DNA from: Pseudomonas sp. Seg1
GTDB lineage: Bacteria > Pseudomonadota > Gammaproteobacteria > Pseudomonadales > Pseudomonadaceae
DNA length: 64,000 bases
Assembly: GCF_018326005.1 (NCBI RefSeq)
Contig: NZ_AP021903.1
Span: 4,373,501-4,437,500 of the forward strand
Reading direction: 5' to 3'
Shown here: one piece after another, positions 43,445-51,340 of the stretch
Position numbering within the stretch: the stretch's first letter is position 1
How the letters are laid out: the number at the start of each line of letters is the position of its first letter
Program-made: the position numbers and the translations under genes
The notes under the pieces: generated by a model
The model's database searches: none
What the model was told of the DNA's origin: nothing
What the model saw: the letters and a program-made list of their open reading frames with translations, nothing else

Positions 43445-43639
43445 TCAACTTTCGACGCTCTCTACAAAATCCGCAGCTCTTAAAATAGAAACCAGTGACT
43501 CCGGAATCAACGCAGAAAACCCCAAAATTACTCGATATTCTTGCTCGATTTTTCCACCTCGCTTGACTATTAATTTTTTCAGTTCATCTTTCAAACCATC
43601 ATCGGTCCCATCTTTTAGAATGACTGTGTAGCTATTCAT
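43445..43639 (-). CDS. Inhibitor I9-like small protein (subtilisin propeptide fold)
   Basis: A 64-aa protein 'MNSYTVILKDGTDDGLKDEL' ... 'KRGGKIEQEYRVILGFSALI' ... 'ESVES'. The beta-alpha-beta pattern with GG-I-xx-EY and a final VE-xVE matches the I9 inhibitor/propeptide fold of subtilisin-type proteases and yeast proteinase B inhibitor 2. As no subtilase gene is adjacent, it would be a free-standing intracellular inhibitor. The ATG at 43639 begins the fold; the longer frame is unsupported. Moderate confidence. Confidence 0.55.
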   Translation of the reverse strand: MNSYTVILKDGTDDGLKDELKKLIVKRGGKIEQEYRVILGFSALIPESLVSILRAADFVESVES

Positions 43640-44053
43640 ACCCTTACCCCACGTTAAATTCAGTTCTGTCAACACCGTTGGTGACTGCATACAATCACTC
43701 AGGACACATGCAATAGGGGAAGGCTAATCCTCAGCATGCTTAAGGACACCTGTAACAAATGACAGTTTTTTAGCTTTATTTGCTATATGCATTATCACGA
43801 ATGACCGTAAACGGTTAGTCCCGAAGCCTTAGTTCTTAGTCTGTTGGTACAAGTAAATCCGGCAGCACAATCACCCAACTCGCCCGTTAAGGCTGGGGGG
43901 TTAGGAAGCAAATAGGGGCCAGACCACAATATTCAGTCGATTCGTCTCGCCTCATCCACAAACAAGAGCACGTAGTAACGACGCGTAAGCCTCCGTCCTA
44001 TCCCATTCCTGATAAACTCCCCCACCTTCGCCCCTCTGATCCAGATTCCCCCA
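43640..44053. other. Gene-free stretch upstream of dusA
   Basis: No coding region, tRNA or repeat pair is visible. AT-rich at 43.7-43.8 kb, then ordinary. I looked for a copy of the dusA 5' core (ATGATGGATTGGAC) that would mark an att repeat and saw none in this stretch. Confidence 0.5.
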
Positions 44054-45040
44054 ATGCCTCTACAACCCGCCCCACTCTCCCGCCGCTTCTCCGTCGCTCC
44101 CATGATGGATTGGACTGACCGCCATTGCCGTTTCTTCCTACGCCTCCTGTCGAAGAACGCCCTGCTCTACACCGAAATGGTCACCACCGGTGCGCTCCTC
44201 AACGGCGATCACGAACGTTTCCTCCGTCACAACGAAGCCGAGCACCCTCTCGCGCTGCAGTTGGGCGGTAGCGTTCCGCTGGATCTGGCCGCCTGCGCCC
44301 GCATGGCCCAGGAACACGGTTACGACGAGGTAAACCTAAACGTCGGCTGCCCAAGCGATCGTGTGCAAAACAACATGATCGGCGCCTGCCTGATGGGGCA
44401 CCCGCAACTGGTGGCGGACTGTGTAAAGGCAATGCGTGATGCGGTATCGATTCCAGTAACGGTAAAGCACCGCATCGGCATCAACGGTCGGGACAGTTAC
44501 GAGGAGCTGTGTGATTTCGTCGGCACAGTGCGCGATGCCGGGTGTACGAGTTTTACCGTGCATGCGCGGATTGCGATTCTGGAGGGGTTGTCGCCGAAGG
44601 AGAATCGTGACATTCCGCCGTTGCGTTATGACGTGGCGGCGCAGCTGAAGGCGGATTTTCCGGAGTTGGAGATTGTGCTGAACGGCGGGATCAAGACGAT
44701 GGAGGCTTGCCATGAGCATTTGCAGACGTTCGACGGTGTGATGTTGGGGCGTGAGGCTTATCACAATCCGTATTTGCTGGCGGAGGTGGATCAGCAGTTG
44801 TTCGGCAGTTCGGCGCCGGTGATCAGTCGGGCTGAGGCGTTGGCGCAGTTGCGGCCTTATATTGCCGCGCATTTGCTGGCGGGCGGGGCGATGCATCACA
44901 TCACGCGCCATGTGTTGGGCTTGGGCACCGGGTTTCCAGGGGCGCGCAAGTTTCGGCAATTGTTGTCGGTGGATATTCACAAGGCCAAGGATCCGTTGGC
45001 GTTGCTGGATCAGGCGGCGGAGTTGTTGGCGGGTCGTTGA
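44054..45040 (+). CDS. dusA: tRNA-dihydrouridine(20/20a) synthase DusA
   Basis: A 328-aa flavoprotein that reduces uridine 20/20a in the tRNA D-loop. 'SVAPMMDWTDRHCRFFLR' opens the FMN-barrel, 'NLNVGCPSDRV' has the catalytic Cys, 'VTVKHRIGIN' and 'FTVHARIAILEGLSPKENR' bind tRNA and FMN, and a C-terminal helical domain follows. The length is standard. The 5' end of dusA is a known integration site of phages and islands; here the gene is intact with a P2 relic upstream. Confidence 0.97.
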   Translation: MPLQPAPLSRRFSVAPMMDWTDRHCRFFLRLLSKNALLYTEMVTTGALLNGDHERFLRHNEAEHPLALQLGGSVPLDLAACARMAQEHGYDEVNLNVGCPSDRVQNNMIGACLMGHPQLVADCVKAMRDAVSIPVTVKHRIGINGRDSYEELCDFVGTVRDAGCTSFTVHARIAILEGLSPKENRDIPPLRYDVAAQLKADFPELEIVLNGGIKTMEACHEHLQTFDGVMLGREAYHNPYLLAEVDQQLFGSSAPVISRAEALAQLRPYIAAHLLAGGAMHHITRHVLGLGTGFPGARKFRQLLSVDIHKAKDPLALLDQAAELLAGR

Positions 45041-45115
45041 TCGACGCGTTGTATGTGCGGGCAACGAATGAGCGTTGCCCGGAGTGTTGTTGTACCGACA
45101 GGATGTCTTTTGTTT

Positions 45116-45496
45116 ATGCCCGCGTTTAGCTGTGTTTTATTCAAGCGATTCACCCTCCTCGCTTTACTCCTTACCGTCCCTGCCACCGCCTGCGCCAGTT
45201 GCGATTTTTTGAAAGGGTGCGGTGATGGGGAAGATGGCCCTTTTGAATCAACCCAGATGTCCGGCTTTCTGGTTTTCACGACGACGATGATCACGGTCGA
45301 TGGGATGTCGGACATGTCCGGACTGAAAAAACGTGTGTATTCGGTAGAGGAAATCGAAGCGGCGCGGTATTTCCTCGCCAGCGACGGCATGCTGCAGGCC
45401 GCGTACTTCACGTCGGCTTTGCAGCATTTTCGTCAGGATTTGCCCGACTCGGAATTGAATGACCTCGCCGTCGCGGCACTCATCAGCACTCAGTGA
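45116..45496 (+). CDS. DUF2388-like exported protein
   Basis: A 126-aa protein with a signal peptide (about 1-26, ending ACA). The mature part has a CDFLKGC cysteine pair and the DUF2388 core 'EIEAARYFLASDGMLQAAYF' with 'ALQHFRQDLPDSELNDLAVA', typical of small Pseudomonas periplasmic proteins. ATG 45116 is used; an in-frame TTG two codons upstream has better spacing from AGGA. Convergent with uppP. Function unknown. Confidence 0.75.
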   Translation: MPAFSCVLFKRFTLLALLLTVPATACASCDFLKGCGDGEDGPFESTQMSGFLVFTTTMITVDGMSDMSGLKKRVYSVEEIEAARYFLASDGMLQAAYFTSALQHFRQDLPDSELNDLAVAALISTQ

Positions 45497-46330
45497 TCAG
45501 CTTGCCGCTGCGGCGGTCCAGTTCACCCAGCCGAAAGCCCACGTCGCCAGTATCAGCAAGCCAAACGCGATCCGGTACCAGGCGAACGCGGCGTAGCTGT
45601 GATTGGCGATGAACTTGAGCAAACCGCGCACGGCGATCATGGCGAAGATGAATGCGGTGACAAAACCCAAGGCGAAGACCGGCAGGTCGCTTTGCTGGAA
45701 CAGGTCTCGGTACTTGTAGCCGGAGTAGACCGCCGCACCAACCATCGTCGGCATGGCCAGGAAGAACGAGAACTCGGTGGCGGCTTTGCGCGAGAGGCCG
45801 AACAGCAGGCCGCCGATGATGGTCGAGCCGGAGCGCGAGGTGCCGGGAATCATCGCCAGGCATTGTACGAAACCGACCTTCAACGCGTCAGACCAGCGCA
45901 TGTCGTCGACATGCTCGACGCTGATCACATGGTTACGCTGTTCGGCCCACAACATGATGATGCCGCCGACGACGAGTGCGACGGCTACGGTGATCGGGTT
46001 GAACAAGTAGTGATGAATCGCGTCAGCGAATAACACGCCCAATACCACTGCTGGGAGAAAAGCGATCAACAAGTTGAGGGTGAAACGCTGAGCATTGCGC
46101 TGAGTCGGCAGGCCTTTGACGATTTCGCAGATCTTTGGCCGGAACTCCCAGACGACGGCAAGAATGGCACCCAGTTGAATAATGATGTTGAACGCCATGG
46201 CGCGTTCGCCGCCGAACTCCAGGAGGTCGGCGACGATGATCTGGTGACCGGTACTGGAGATCGGCAAGAATTCGGTGAGGCCTTCAACCGCGCCTAAAAT
46301 CAACACCTGGAAAAGCGTCCAGAAATCCAT
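45497..46330 (-). CDS. uppP: Undecaprenyl-diphosphatase UppP/BacA
   Basis: A 277-aa integral membrane enzyme that recycles undecaprenyl pyrophosphate to the lipid carrier used for peptidoglycan, O-antigen and exopolysaccharide. '[20 protein letters not shown]' holds the (E/Q)xxxE motif and '[20 protein letters not shown]' the PGxSRSxxT motif. The ATG at 46330 has GGAGG close upstream. Its place beside an exopolysaccharide locus that uses the same carrier is suggestive, although uppP is often unlinked. Confidence 0.95.
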   Translation of the reverse strand: MDFWTLFQVLILGAVEGLTEFLPISSTGHQIIVADLLEFGGERAMAFNIIIQLGAILAVVWEFRPKICEIVKGLPTQRNAQRFTLNLLIAFLPAVVLGVLFADAIHHYLFNPITVAVALVVGGIIMLWAEQRNHVISVEHVDDMRWSDALKVGFVQCLAMIPGTSRSGSTIIGGLLFGLSRKAATEFSFFLAMPTMVGAAVYSGYKYRDLFQQSDLPVFALGFVTAFIFAMIAVRGLLKFIANHSYAAFAWYRIAFGLLILATWAFGWVNWTAAAAS

Positions 46331-46803
46331 TAATCCTCCGTCAGAGCGCTCTTGGCGGGCGACTGGTTTATAACACTCAGGGATTGAGTATCTGAAAAAA
46401 TACAAAGGCTGCGAGCTTTTGTTCTTATTGGCCGAGGAGATTACGTCTTATCAAAAGACACACTCAAGCCATGTTAATAAACGTCCGCCTACGAACTAAT
46501 GTGAAAAAATTTAGGCACTTAGTAGTAAAAAGTTCATCTAGACAATAAAGTGTGATCTGGCTCACACTATGCGGGATGGCCAGACAGTGGCCAATGGACA
46601 CAAATATAGCTGTCGCATTGAGTTCAAAATAGTGGCACAATTTCATATTGCCACCATCTAACGACTAGTTCACACTCCCGAAAAAATCAACTAAAAGCTT
46701 GAATTGCTTAATTATTGTTAGAAAACTCGGGAGCCACGTCTAAAATCCGCTTAAATGTTACCAATTGTCAGTCACAGATGAGAACCGGTGCTTTAACATC
46801 CAG
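46331..46803. other. AT-rich divergent region upstream of the exopolysaccharide regulators
   Basis: No gene is visible. Much lower GC than the surroundings. It separates uppP (minus) from the first winged-helix gene (plus) and contains the CRP/Vfr-type site listed separately. No other named element. Confidence 0.5.
46551..46566. promoter_or_regulatory. CRP/Vfr-type binding site
   Basis: TGTGATCTGGCTCACA is a perfect TGTGA-N6-TCACA site, and the symmetry extends to AGTGTGA/TCACACT. It lies about 240 bp upstream of the first winged-helix regulator start, in an AT-rich region. Binding by Vfr (the Pseudomonas CRP) is expected from the sequence but not shown. Confidence 0.65.
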
Positions 46804-47571
46804 ATGTCAGCACCTAATTCGAGTCAATGCATGATGCTCTCAGGGAATTTGGCGACTAGTAGTCCGCGCCCGACAAATGACGAACCAGGTGTTCTCACTC
46901 TGGGCCGTACCCGTGGCGTGGCTGAACATTTCAGGTCGCTACTCGCCAAGCACGTGCGAACCGATATGGCACTTGAAGTCGATTCGTTCACTAGTTCATA
47001 TAAGCAGAATGAACGCTCTGGTTCGTATCGCGCCATCTTCATTGTCATCGACAGCCCACAGGCCCTCGAAGATAATCTCGCGCTGGTGGAGAACCTGCGC
47101 ACCGACAACTTGAAACCGATTATCTGCACGGTCATTACTGGCCGGGGCGCCTTCAACAAGATCAAATATTATCTTGCCGGGGCGGACTTCTGTATCAAGT
47201 TCAATACCTTATCCGACGACAGTGCCGAGTTGCTGGGCGAGTTCTTCAGCAGTGAAGAATGGCAGCGCGATATCAGTCTGACGCTTGATCCCACGCGCAT
47301 TTGCCTGTTGGGCACCAGCCAGAAACTCGACATCTCGTTTGCCGAAATGAAGATTCTCGAAGCGTTTGCGCAAACCAGTAATCACATTCTCAGCCATGAT
47401 GAAATCGCCACCATCATGGGGCTCAATACCAATTTCTACGACCCGAGGGCGCTGGAGAAATCGATCAGCCGCTTGCGTGGAAAAATCAAGGACATGTATG
47501 GTACAAACGCGATTCAGAGTATCCGCGGCTATGGCTATCGCCTGATGCGGGGCCTGATATCGACTGCCTGA
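46804..47571 (+). CDS. Winged-helix (OmpR/PhoB-type) regulator without canonical receiver
   Basis: A protein of about 255 aa. The C-terminal 95 residues form a trans_reg_C winged helix ('FAEMKILEAFAQTSNHILSH', 'DEIATIMGL', 'SISRLRGKIKDMYG', 'IQSIRGYGYRLM'). The N-terminal part has a receiver-like pattern ('YRAIFIVIDSPQALEDNLAL') but I see no Asp phosphorylation pocket. TTG at 46765, ATG at 46804 and ATG at 46831 are possible starts; none has a strong ribosome site. It is one of two related genes in front of the WcaJ-type gene. Confidence 0.75.
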   Translation: MSAPNSSQCMMLSGNLATSSPRPTNDEPGVLTLGRTRGVAEHFRSLLAKHVRTDMALEVDSFTSSYKQNERSGSYRAIFIVIDSPQALEDNLALVENLRTDNLKPIICTVITGRGAFNKIKYYLAGADFCIKFNTLSDDSAELLGEFFSSEEWQRDISLTLDPTRICLLGTSQKLDISFAEMKILEAFAQTSNHILSHDEIATIMGLNTNFYDPRALEKSISRLRGKIKDMYGTNAIQSIRGYGYRLMRGLISTA

Positions 47572-47842
47572 TCAAGGGCAGCCACCCTTTTGCATACGAA
47601 CGAAGGATCGTCTGATGCAACCATATAGCTCTCGTTGTACTTCATATCTACCTATAACAAAGCACTTGAATGAGCGCGACACCATAACAATAAACTCAAC
47701 AACATAGCAGCAGATCGAGTGGAACTTATCGAGGGCCATTTTCGGGCCCAGACCCTGCCTGTCGATTACTTCCAAGGAAGTCATTGCTCGCCTGCCGAAT
47801 GACCTTTTAGCCAATTTTTGGTACGCAGTTAAGGAGAGAGAC

Positions 47843-48502
47843 ATGGAAACTAGTACAACCCTCCCCAGAAAATATTTTGTCGTCGTGACTCACAGTACAA
47901 CGTCGCAGCGTGAACTTGAGAGCATTCTGTCCAGCGAGCGTTTCAATTCGTTTGGCACTTCTCAGGCGCAAATGTTTATTGAAGGTGCTACTTCACCCTC
48001 TTCCGCTCCGATGCTGATGGAGTTCACTTACCCAAGCGGCACCCGCAAGAACGTCGCCCGCACCATTGAACACGACACCCAGCGAATACTGGCCACGCTC
48101 GAGTCCGAATGGCGCGCCGCACAATCGACGAATCCATTTCAAAGCGTTCCGGCAATGACTGGGGAAACCAGCAACTTGCCTCAAGCTATATTAGGCGATA
48201 CACCTGGCACCGAAACCTGGCACCTGGACAATGATCAAGGCGCACTGGTCAAGGAAGATGTGCAGATCAGTCTTACCGGACTAGAAACCGCATTGGTCAG
48301 GAAAATGCTCCATCATGAAGAGCGCGTTGTCAGTCGAGATGACTTGATCCTCAGCATTGGCCGAGAGCCCGAACAGTATCGCGGTCTGGAAATGTGCCTG
48401 AGTCGCCTGCAAGACAAATTCAAAAGCGCCAGTAATGGTGAGCGGCTATTTCGCGCCGTAAGAAACCGCGGTTATTGCCTCATTCAGGACATCGTCGCGT
48501 AA
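47843..48502 (+). CDS. Second winged-helix regulator
   Basis: A 219-aa protein with a C-terminal winged helix ('LTGLETALVRKMLHHEERVV', 'RDDLILSIGREPEQYRGLEM', 'CLSRLQDKFKS', 'FRAVRNRGYCLIQDI') like the 46804 gene, and an unrelated or weakly related N-terminal part ('YFVVVTHSTTSQRELESILS'). AAGGAG lies in perfect spacing from the ATG at 47843. The two may form a regulatory pair for exopolysaccharide or surface genes; no phosphorylation site is seen. Confidence 0.7.
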   Translation: METSTTLPRKYFVVVTHSTTSQRELESILSSERFNSFGTSQAQMFIEGATSPSSAPMLMEFTYPSGTRKNVARTIEHDTQRILATLESEWRAAQSTNPFQSVPAMTGETSNLPQAILGDTPGTETWHLDNDQGALVKEDVQISLTGLETALVRKMLHHEERVVSRDDLILSIGREPEQYRGLEMCLSRLQDKFKSASNGERLFRAVRNRGYCLIQDIVA

Positions 48503-48892
48503 ACACTGCGACCGCCGCGAACAAAACAAACAGATAACAGTGCGATTACAAAAACAACAAGAGCACTCTGTTTGAACTCACCTCCCTTGATAGATTGAAA
48601 CTCCCTGCCTCCACCCTTTCAACAGTAACAAATACAACATCACTTATTCACCTCCTTCTCCACGACCTTTTCTAACAAGCCAATATTTAATTATTAAAAA
48701 GTTGGCAATGTGCCATCTTGTTAGAACTCGTCAGACACCATTCTCCGACAATAACTTAGTCTATTGACTGACGACAGTTCGGCATATCGACGTTGTTACC
48801 TCAGAACACTCGTTAGAACAAAAACAATAATCTGACTAACAACTCGGCTTTCAACTGTTGAAACCTGAATGGACGTCTTTTGGGGATATCGT
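48503..48892. other. AT-rich promoter region of the WcaJ-type gene
   Basis: No coding region. AT-rich with several TTAGAAC/GTTAGAAC-like pieces (48720 and 48810). A TTGACT at 48767 could be a -35 element, but I see no -10 at proper spacing. Probably the regulated promoter of the downstream transferase. Confidence 0.4.
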
Positions 48893-50287
48893 ATGGATCT
48901 TTCTCTCAGTATCAATCGAAGCACGGGCCTCAAGGGACTGACCTTTTGGGGCCAATGGGCGCTGGCGCAGGGGTTTATTGTTGCTCTGCTGTTTGTACTG
49001 GCCGAACAGCACACCGGAACCGTCGCGTTCTATTACCGAATGTGCGCAACGCTAGCGGTACTGGCCTCAGTACCGGCCTATACGTTCAGTGGCGTTTATC
49101 GCAAACGCGACAACTACCTGACCGGACTGGGTCGGCTGTTCATGGGTTGGTCGATGACCATGGCGGCGCTGGCGTTCATCGCATTTGTCTGCAAGGCCGA
49201 TGAGCTGTTTTCCCGGCAGGTGATCTTGAGCTGGGCGGTTTATGGCTTCCTTGGTCAGGCGTTGCTGTACGCGCCGCTGCATGCGTTCTCGAAGTTCTAT
49301 CAGCGTTCGCGCAAAAGCGAGCACAAGACCCTGATTGTGGGGACAGGTGAGCTGGCGTTGGGCCTGGCGAAAAAGCTCAGCCAGATCGAAAACCTGCCGC
49401 TGGTGGGATTGGTCAGCAACGGTAGCCTGCCCACTCTGGATTCTGATGCTCCACGCGTTGTCGGCGCTCAGGAACAGTTGCTGGAGCTGATCAAGGCCCA
49501 CGACATCCGCCGCTTGTACATCACCCTGCCGCTGTCGGAAGCGGCGAAAATCGAAGCCATGTATGTCGACTTGCTGGGTGCCAACGTGGATGTTGTCTGG
49601 GTGCCGGACCTGAACAGTCTGACCCTGCTCAATCACTCGGTGAAAGTCGTGGACGGTCTGCCGGCGATCTACTTGAACGAGAGCCCGCTGACCAGCCGAC
49701 CGACCGCAGCACTAAGCAAAAGCCTGGCGGAAAAAAGCGTGGCGCTGCTGGCCATCCTTCTGCTGAGCCCGGTGCTGCTGATCATTGCTCTGGCGGTAAA
49801 ACTGAACTCGCCTGGCCCGGTGTTCTTCAAGCAGGATCGCCATGGCTGGAACGGCAAGGTGATCAAGGTCTGGAAGTTCCGCTCGATGCGTGTTCACGAT
49901 GACCGCGATGTCAAACAGGCCAGCCGCAACGACTCGCGCATCACCGCCGTCGGACGCTTTATCCGCCGCACATCGCTGGACGAGTTGCCGCAACTGTTCA
50001 ACGTGCTGCAGGGGCATATGGCACTGGTTGGCCCGCGTCCACACGCCGTCGCGCACAACCATTTCTACTCGGGGAAAATCCTCGCCTACATGGCGCGTCA
50101 CCGGATTAAACCGGGCATTACCGGACTGGCGCAAATCAGCGGCTGCCGGGGTGAAACGGATACCCTCGACAAGATGCAAAAGCGTGTCGAGATCGACCTG
50201 CAGTACATCAACAACTGGTCGTTGTGGCTCGACCTGAAGATCCTGGTGAAGACACCGTTTACGCTGTTGTCGAAGGATATCTACTGA
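48893..50287 (+). CDS. Undecaprenyl-phosphate glucose phosphotransferase (WcaJ family)
   Basis: A 464-aa polyprenyl glycosylphosphotransferase that transfers a sugar-1-phosphate to undecaprenyl phosphate to start exopolysaccharide repeat units. Four N-terminal helices, a CoA-binding-like domain ('KTLIVGTGELALGLAKKLSQ') and a C-terminal bacterial sugar transferase domain ('GPVFFKQDRHGWNGKVIKVW', 'RRTSLDELPQLFNVLQG', 'LVGPRPHAV', 'KPGITGLAQISGCRGET'). ATG 48893 has GGGGAT in good spacing; ATG 48869 also possible. It is followed by a strong terminator. Confidence 0.93.
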   Translation: MDLSLSINRSTGLKGLTFWGQWALAQGFIVALLFVLAEQHTGTVAFYYRMCATLAVLASVPAYTFSGVYRKRDNYLTGLGRLFMGWSMTMAALAFIAFVCKADELFSRQVILSWAVYGFLGQALLYAPLHAFSKFYQRSRKSEHKTLIVGTGELALGLAKKLSQIENLPLVGLVSNGSLPTLDSDAPRVVGAQEQLLELIKAHDIRRLYITLPLSEAAKIEAMYVDLLGANVDVVWVPDLNSLTLLNHSVKVVDGLPAIYLNESPLTSRPTAALSKSLAEKSVALLAILLLSPVLLIIALAVKLNSPGPVFFKQDRHGWNGKVIKVWKFRSMRVHDDRDVKQASRNDSRITAVGRFIRRTSLDELPQLFNVLQGHMALVGPRPHAVAHNHFYSGKILAYMARHRIKPGITGLAQISGCRGETDTLDKMQKRVEIDLQYINNWSLWLDLKILVKTPFTLLSKDIY

Positions 50288-50315
50288 GATTCAGCGCTGC
50301 GCAAGGCAGGACCGC

Positions 50316-50339
50316 AAGGGGACGAAAGTCCCCTTTTTT
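50316..50339 (+). terminator. Terminator after the WcaJ-type gene
   Basis: AAGGGGAC-GAAA-GTCCCCTT then TTTT: an 8-bp stem with a GNRA-type tetraloop and T tract, 29 bp after the stop. Confidence 0.9.
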
Positions 50340-50370
50340 GTGCCCCGGATTTGGGGTTCGCAGTACGCCA

Positions 50371-50461
50371 TGTAGGAGTGAGCCTGCTCGCGATGGCGGT
50401 GTGTCAGGCATGCAGATGGCGACTGGTCGGGCGCTATCGCGAGCAGGCTCACTCCTACAGG
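50371..50461. repeat. REP pair of the TAGGAGTGAGCCTGCTCGCGA class
   Basis: TGTAGGAGTGAGCCTGCTCG at 50371 and its inverted partner ending 50461, with a 45-bp spacer. A different REP class from the array that follows. Confidence 0.85.
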
Positions 50462-50504
50462 GGATCGTGTGTTGGCCATGATTTTGGATTCGACACAACA
50501 CCAC

Positions 50505-51321
50505 TGTGGGAGCGTGGCTTGCCCGCGATGGCGTCAGGTCAGTCAACATTGATGCCGAATGGACCGTCGTCATCGCTGGCAAGCCAGCTCCCACAAGGGA
50601 TTGATGGTGGCCCAGGATTTGGCGACAGCACAGCTCACAAAAGGAGCTGCAGATAAGCCGGGATTTCGGACTCCACACAACCCCCCTGTGGGAGCGGGCT
50701 TGCCCGCGATTGCGTCCGCCCATTCAACATCGATGCTGAATGTGCCGCCGTCATCGCTGGCAAGCCAGCTCCCACAGGGGATTGATGGTGGCCCAGGATT
50801 TGGCGACAGCACAGCTCACAAAAGGAGCTGCAGATATGCCGGGATTTCGGACTCCACACACCCCCCTGTGGGAGCGGGCTTGCCCGCGATTGCGTCCGCC
50901 CAGTCAACATTGATGCTGAATGGACCGCCGTCATCGCTGGCAAGCCAGCTCCCACAGGGGATTGATGGTGGCCCGGGATTTGGCGACAGCACAGCTCACA
51001 AAAGGAGCTGCAGATAAGCCGGGATTTCGGACTCCACACAAACCCCCTGTGGGAGCGGGCTTGCCCGCGATTGCGTCCGCCCATTCAACATTGATGCTGA
51101 ATGTGCCGCCGTCATCGCTGGCAAGCCAGCTCCCACAAGGGATTGATGGTGGCCCGGGATTTGGCGACAGCACAGCTCACAAAAGGAGCTGCAGATAAGC
51201 CGGGATTTTGGATTCGACACAACGCCACTGTGGGAGCGGGCTTGCCCGCGATTGCGTCCGCCCAGTCAACATCGATGCTGAATGGACCGCCGTCATCGCT
51301 GGCAAGCCAGCTCCCACAGGG
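50505..51321. repeat. Array of five BIME units, period about 181 bp
   Basis: TGTGGGAGCG begins at 50505, 50687, 50867, 51048 and 51229. Each unit holds a REP (GGCTTGCCCGCGATTGCG), a 35-bp spacer (CATTCAACATCGATGCTGAA-like), the opposite REP (ATCGCTGGCAAGCCAGCTCC) and, except the last, a 75-bp linker (GATTGATGGTGGCCCAGGAT ... AAAGGAGCTGCAGATAAGCC). Copies are almost identical. The many ORFs on both strands here are artefacts of the repeat. Between the WcaJ-type terminator and yjbH-like stop. Confidence 0.95.
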
Positions 51322-51340
51322 ATTGGATTTGGTACAGGGA

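Noticed and set aside
50505..51321. Regular repeats that could be taken for a CRISPR array
   Set aside because: The period is about 181 bp, the 'spacers' are nearly identical between units, and each unit is a REP pair. No cas genes are near. It is a BIME array.
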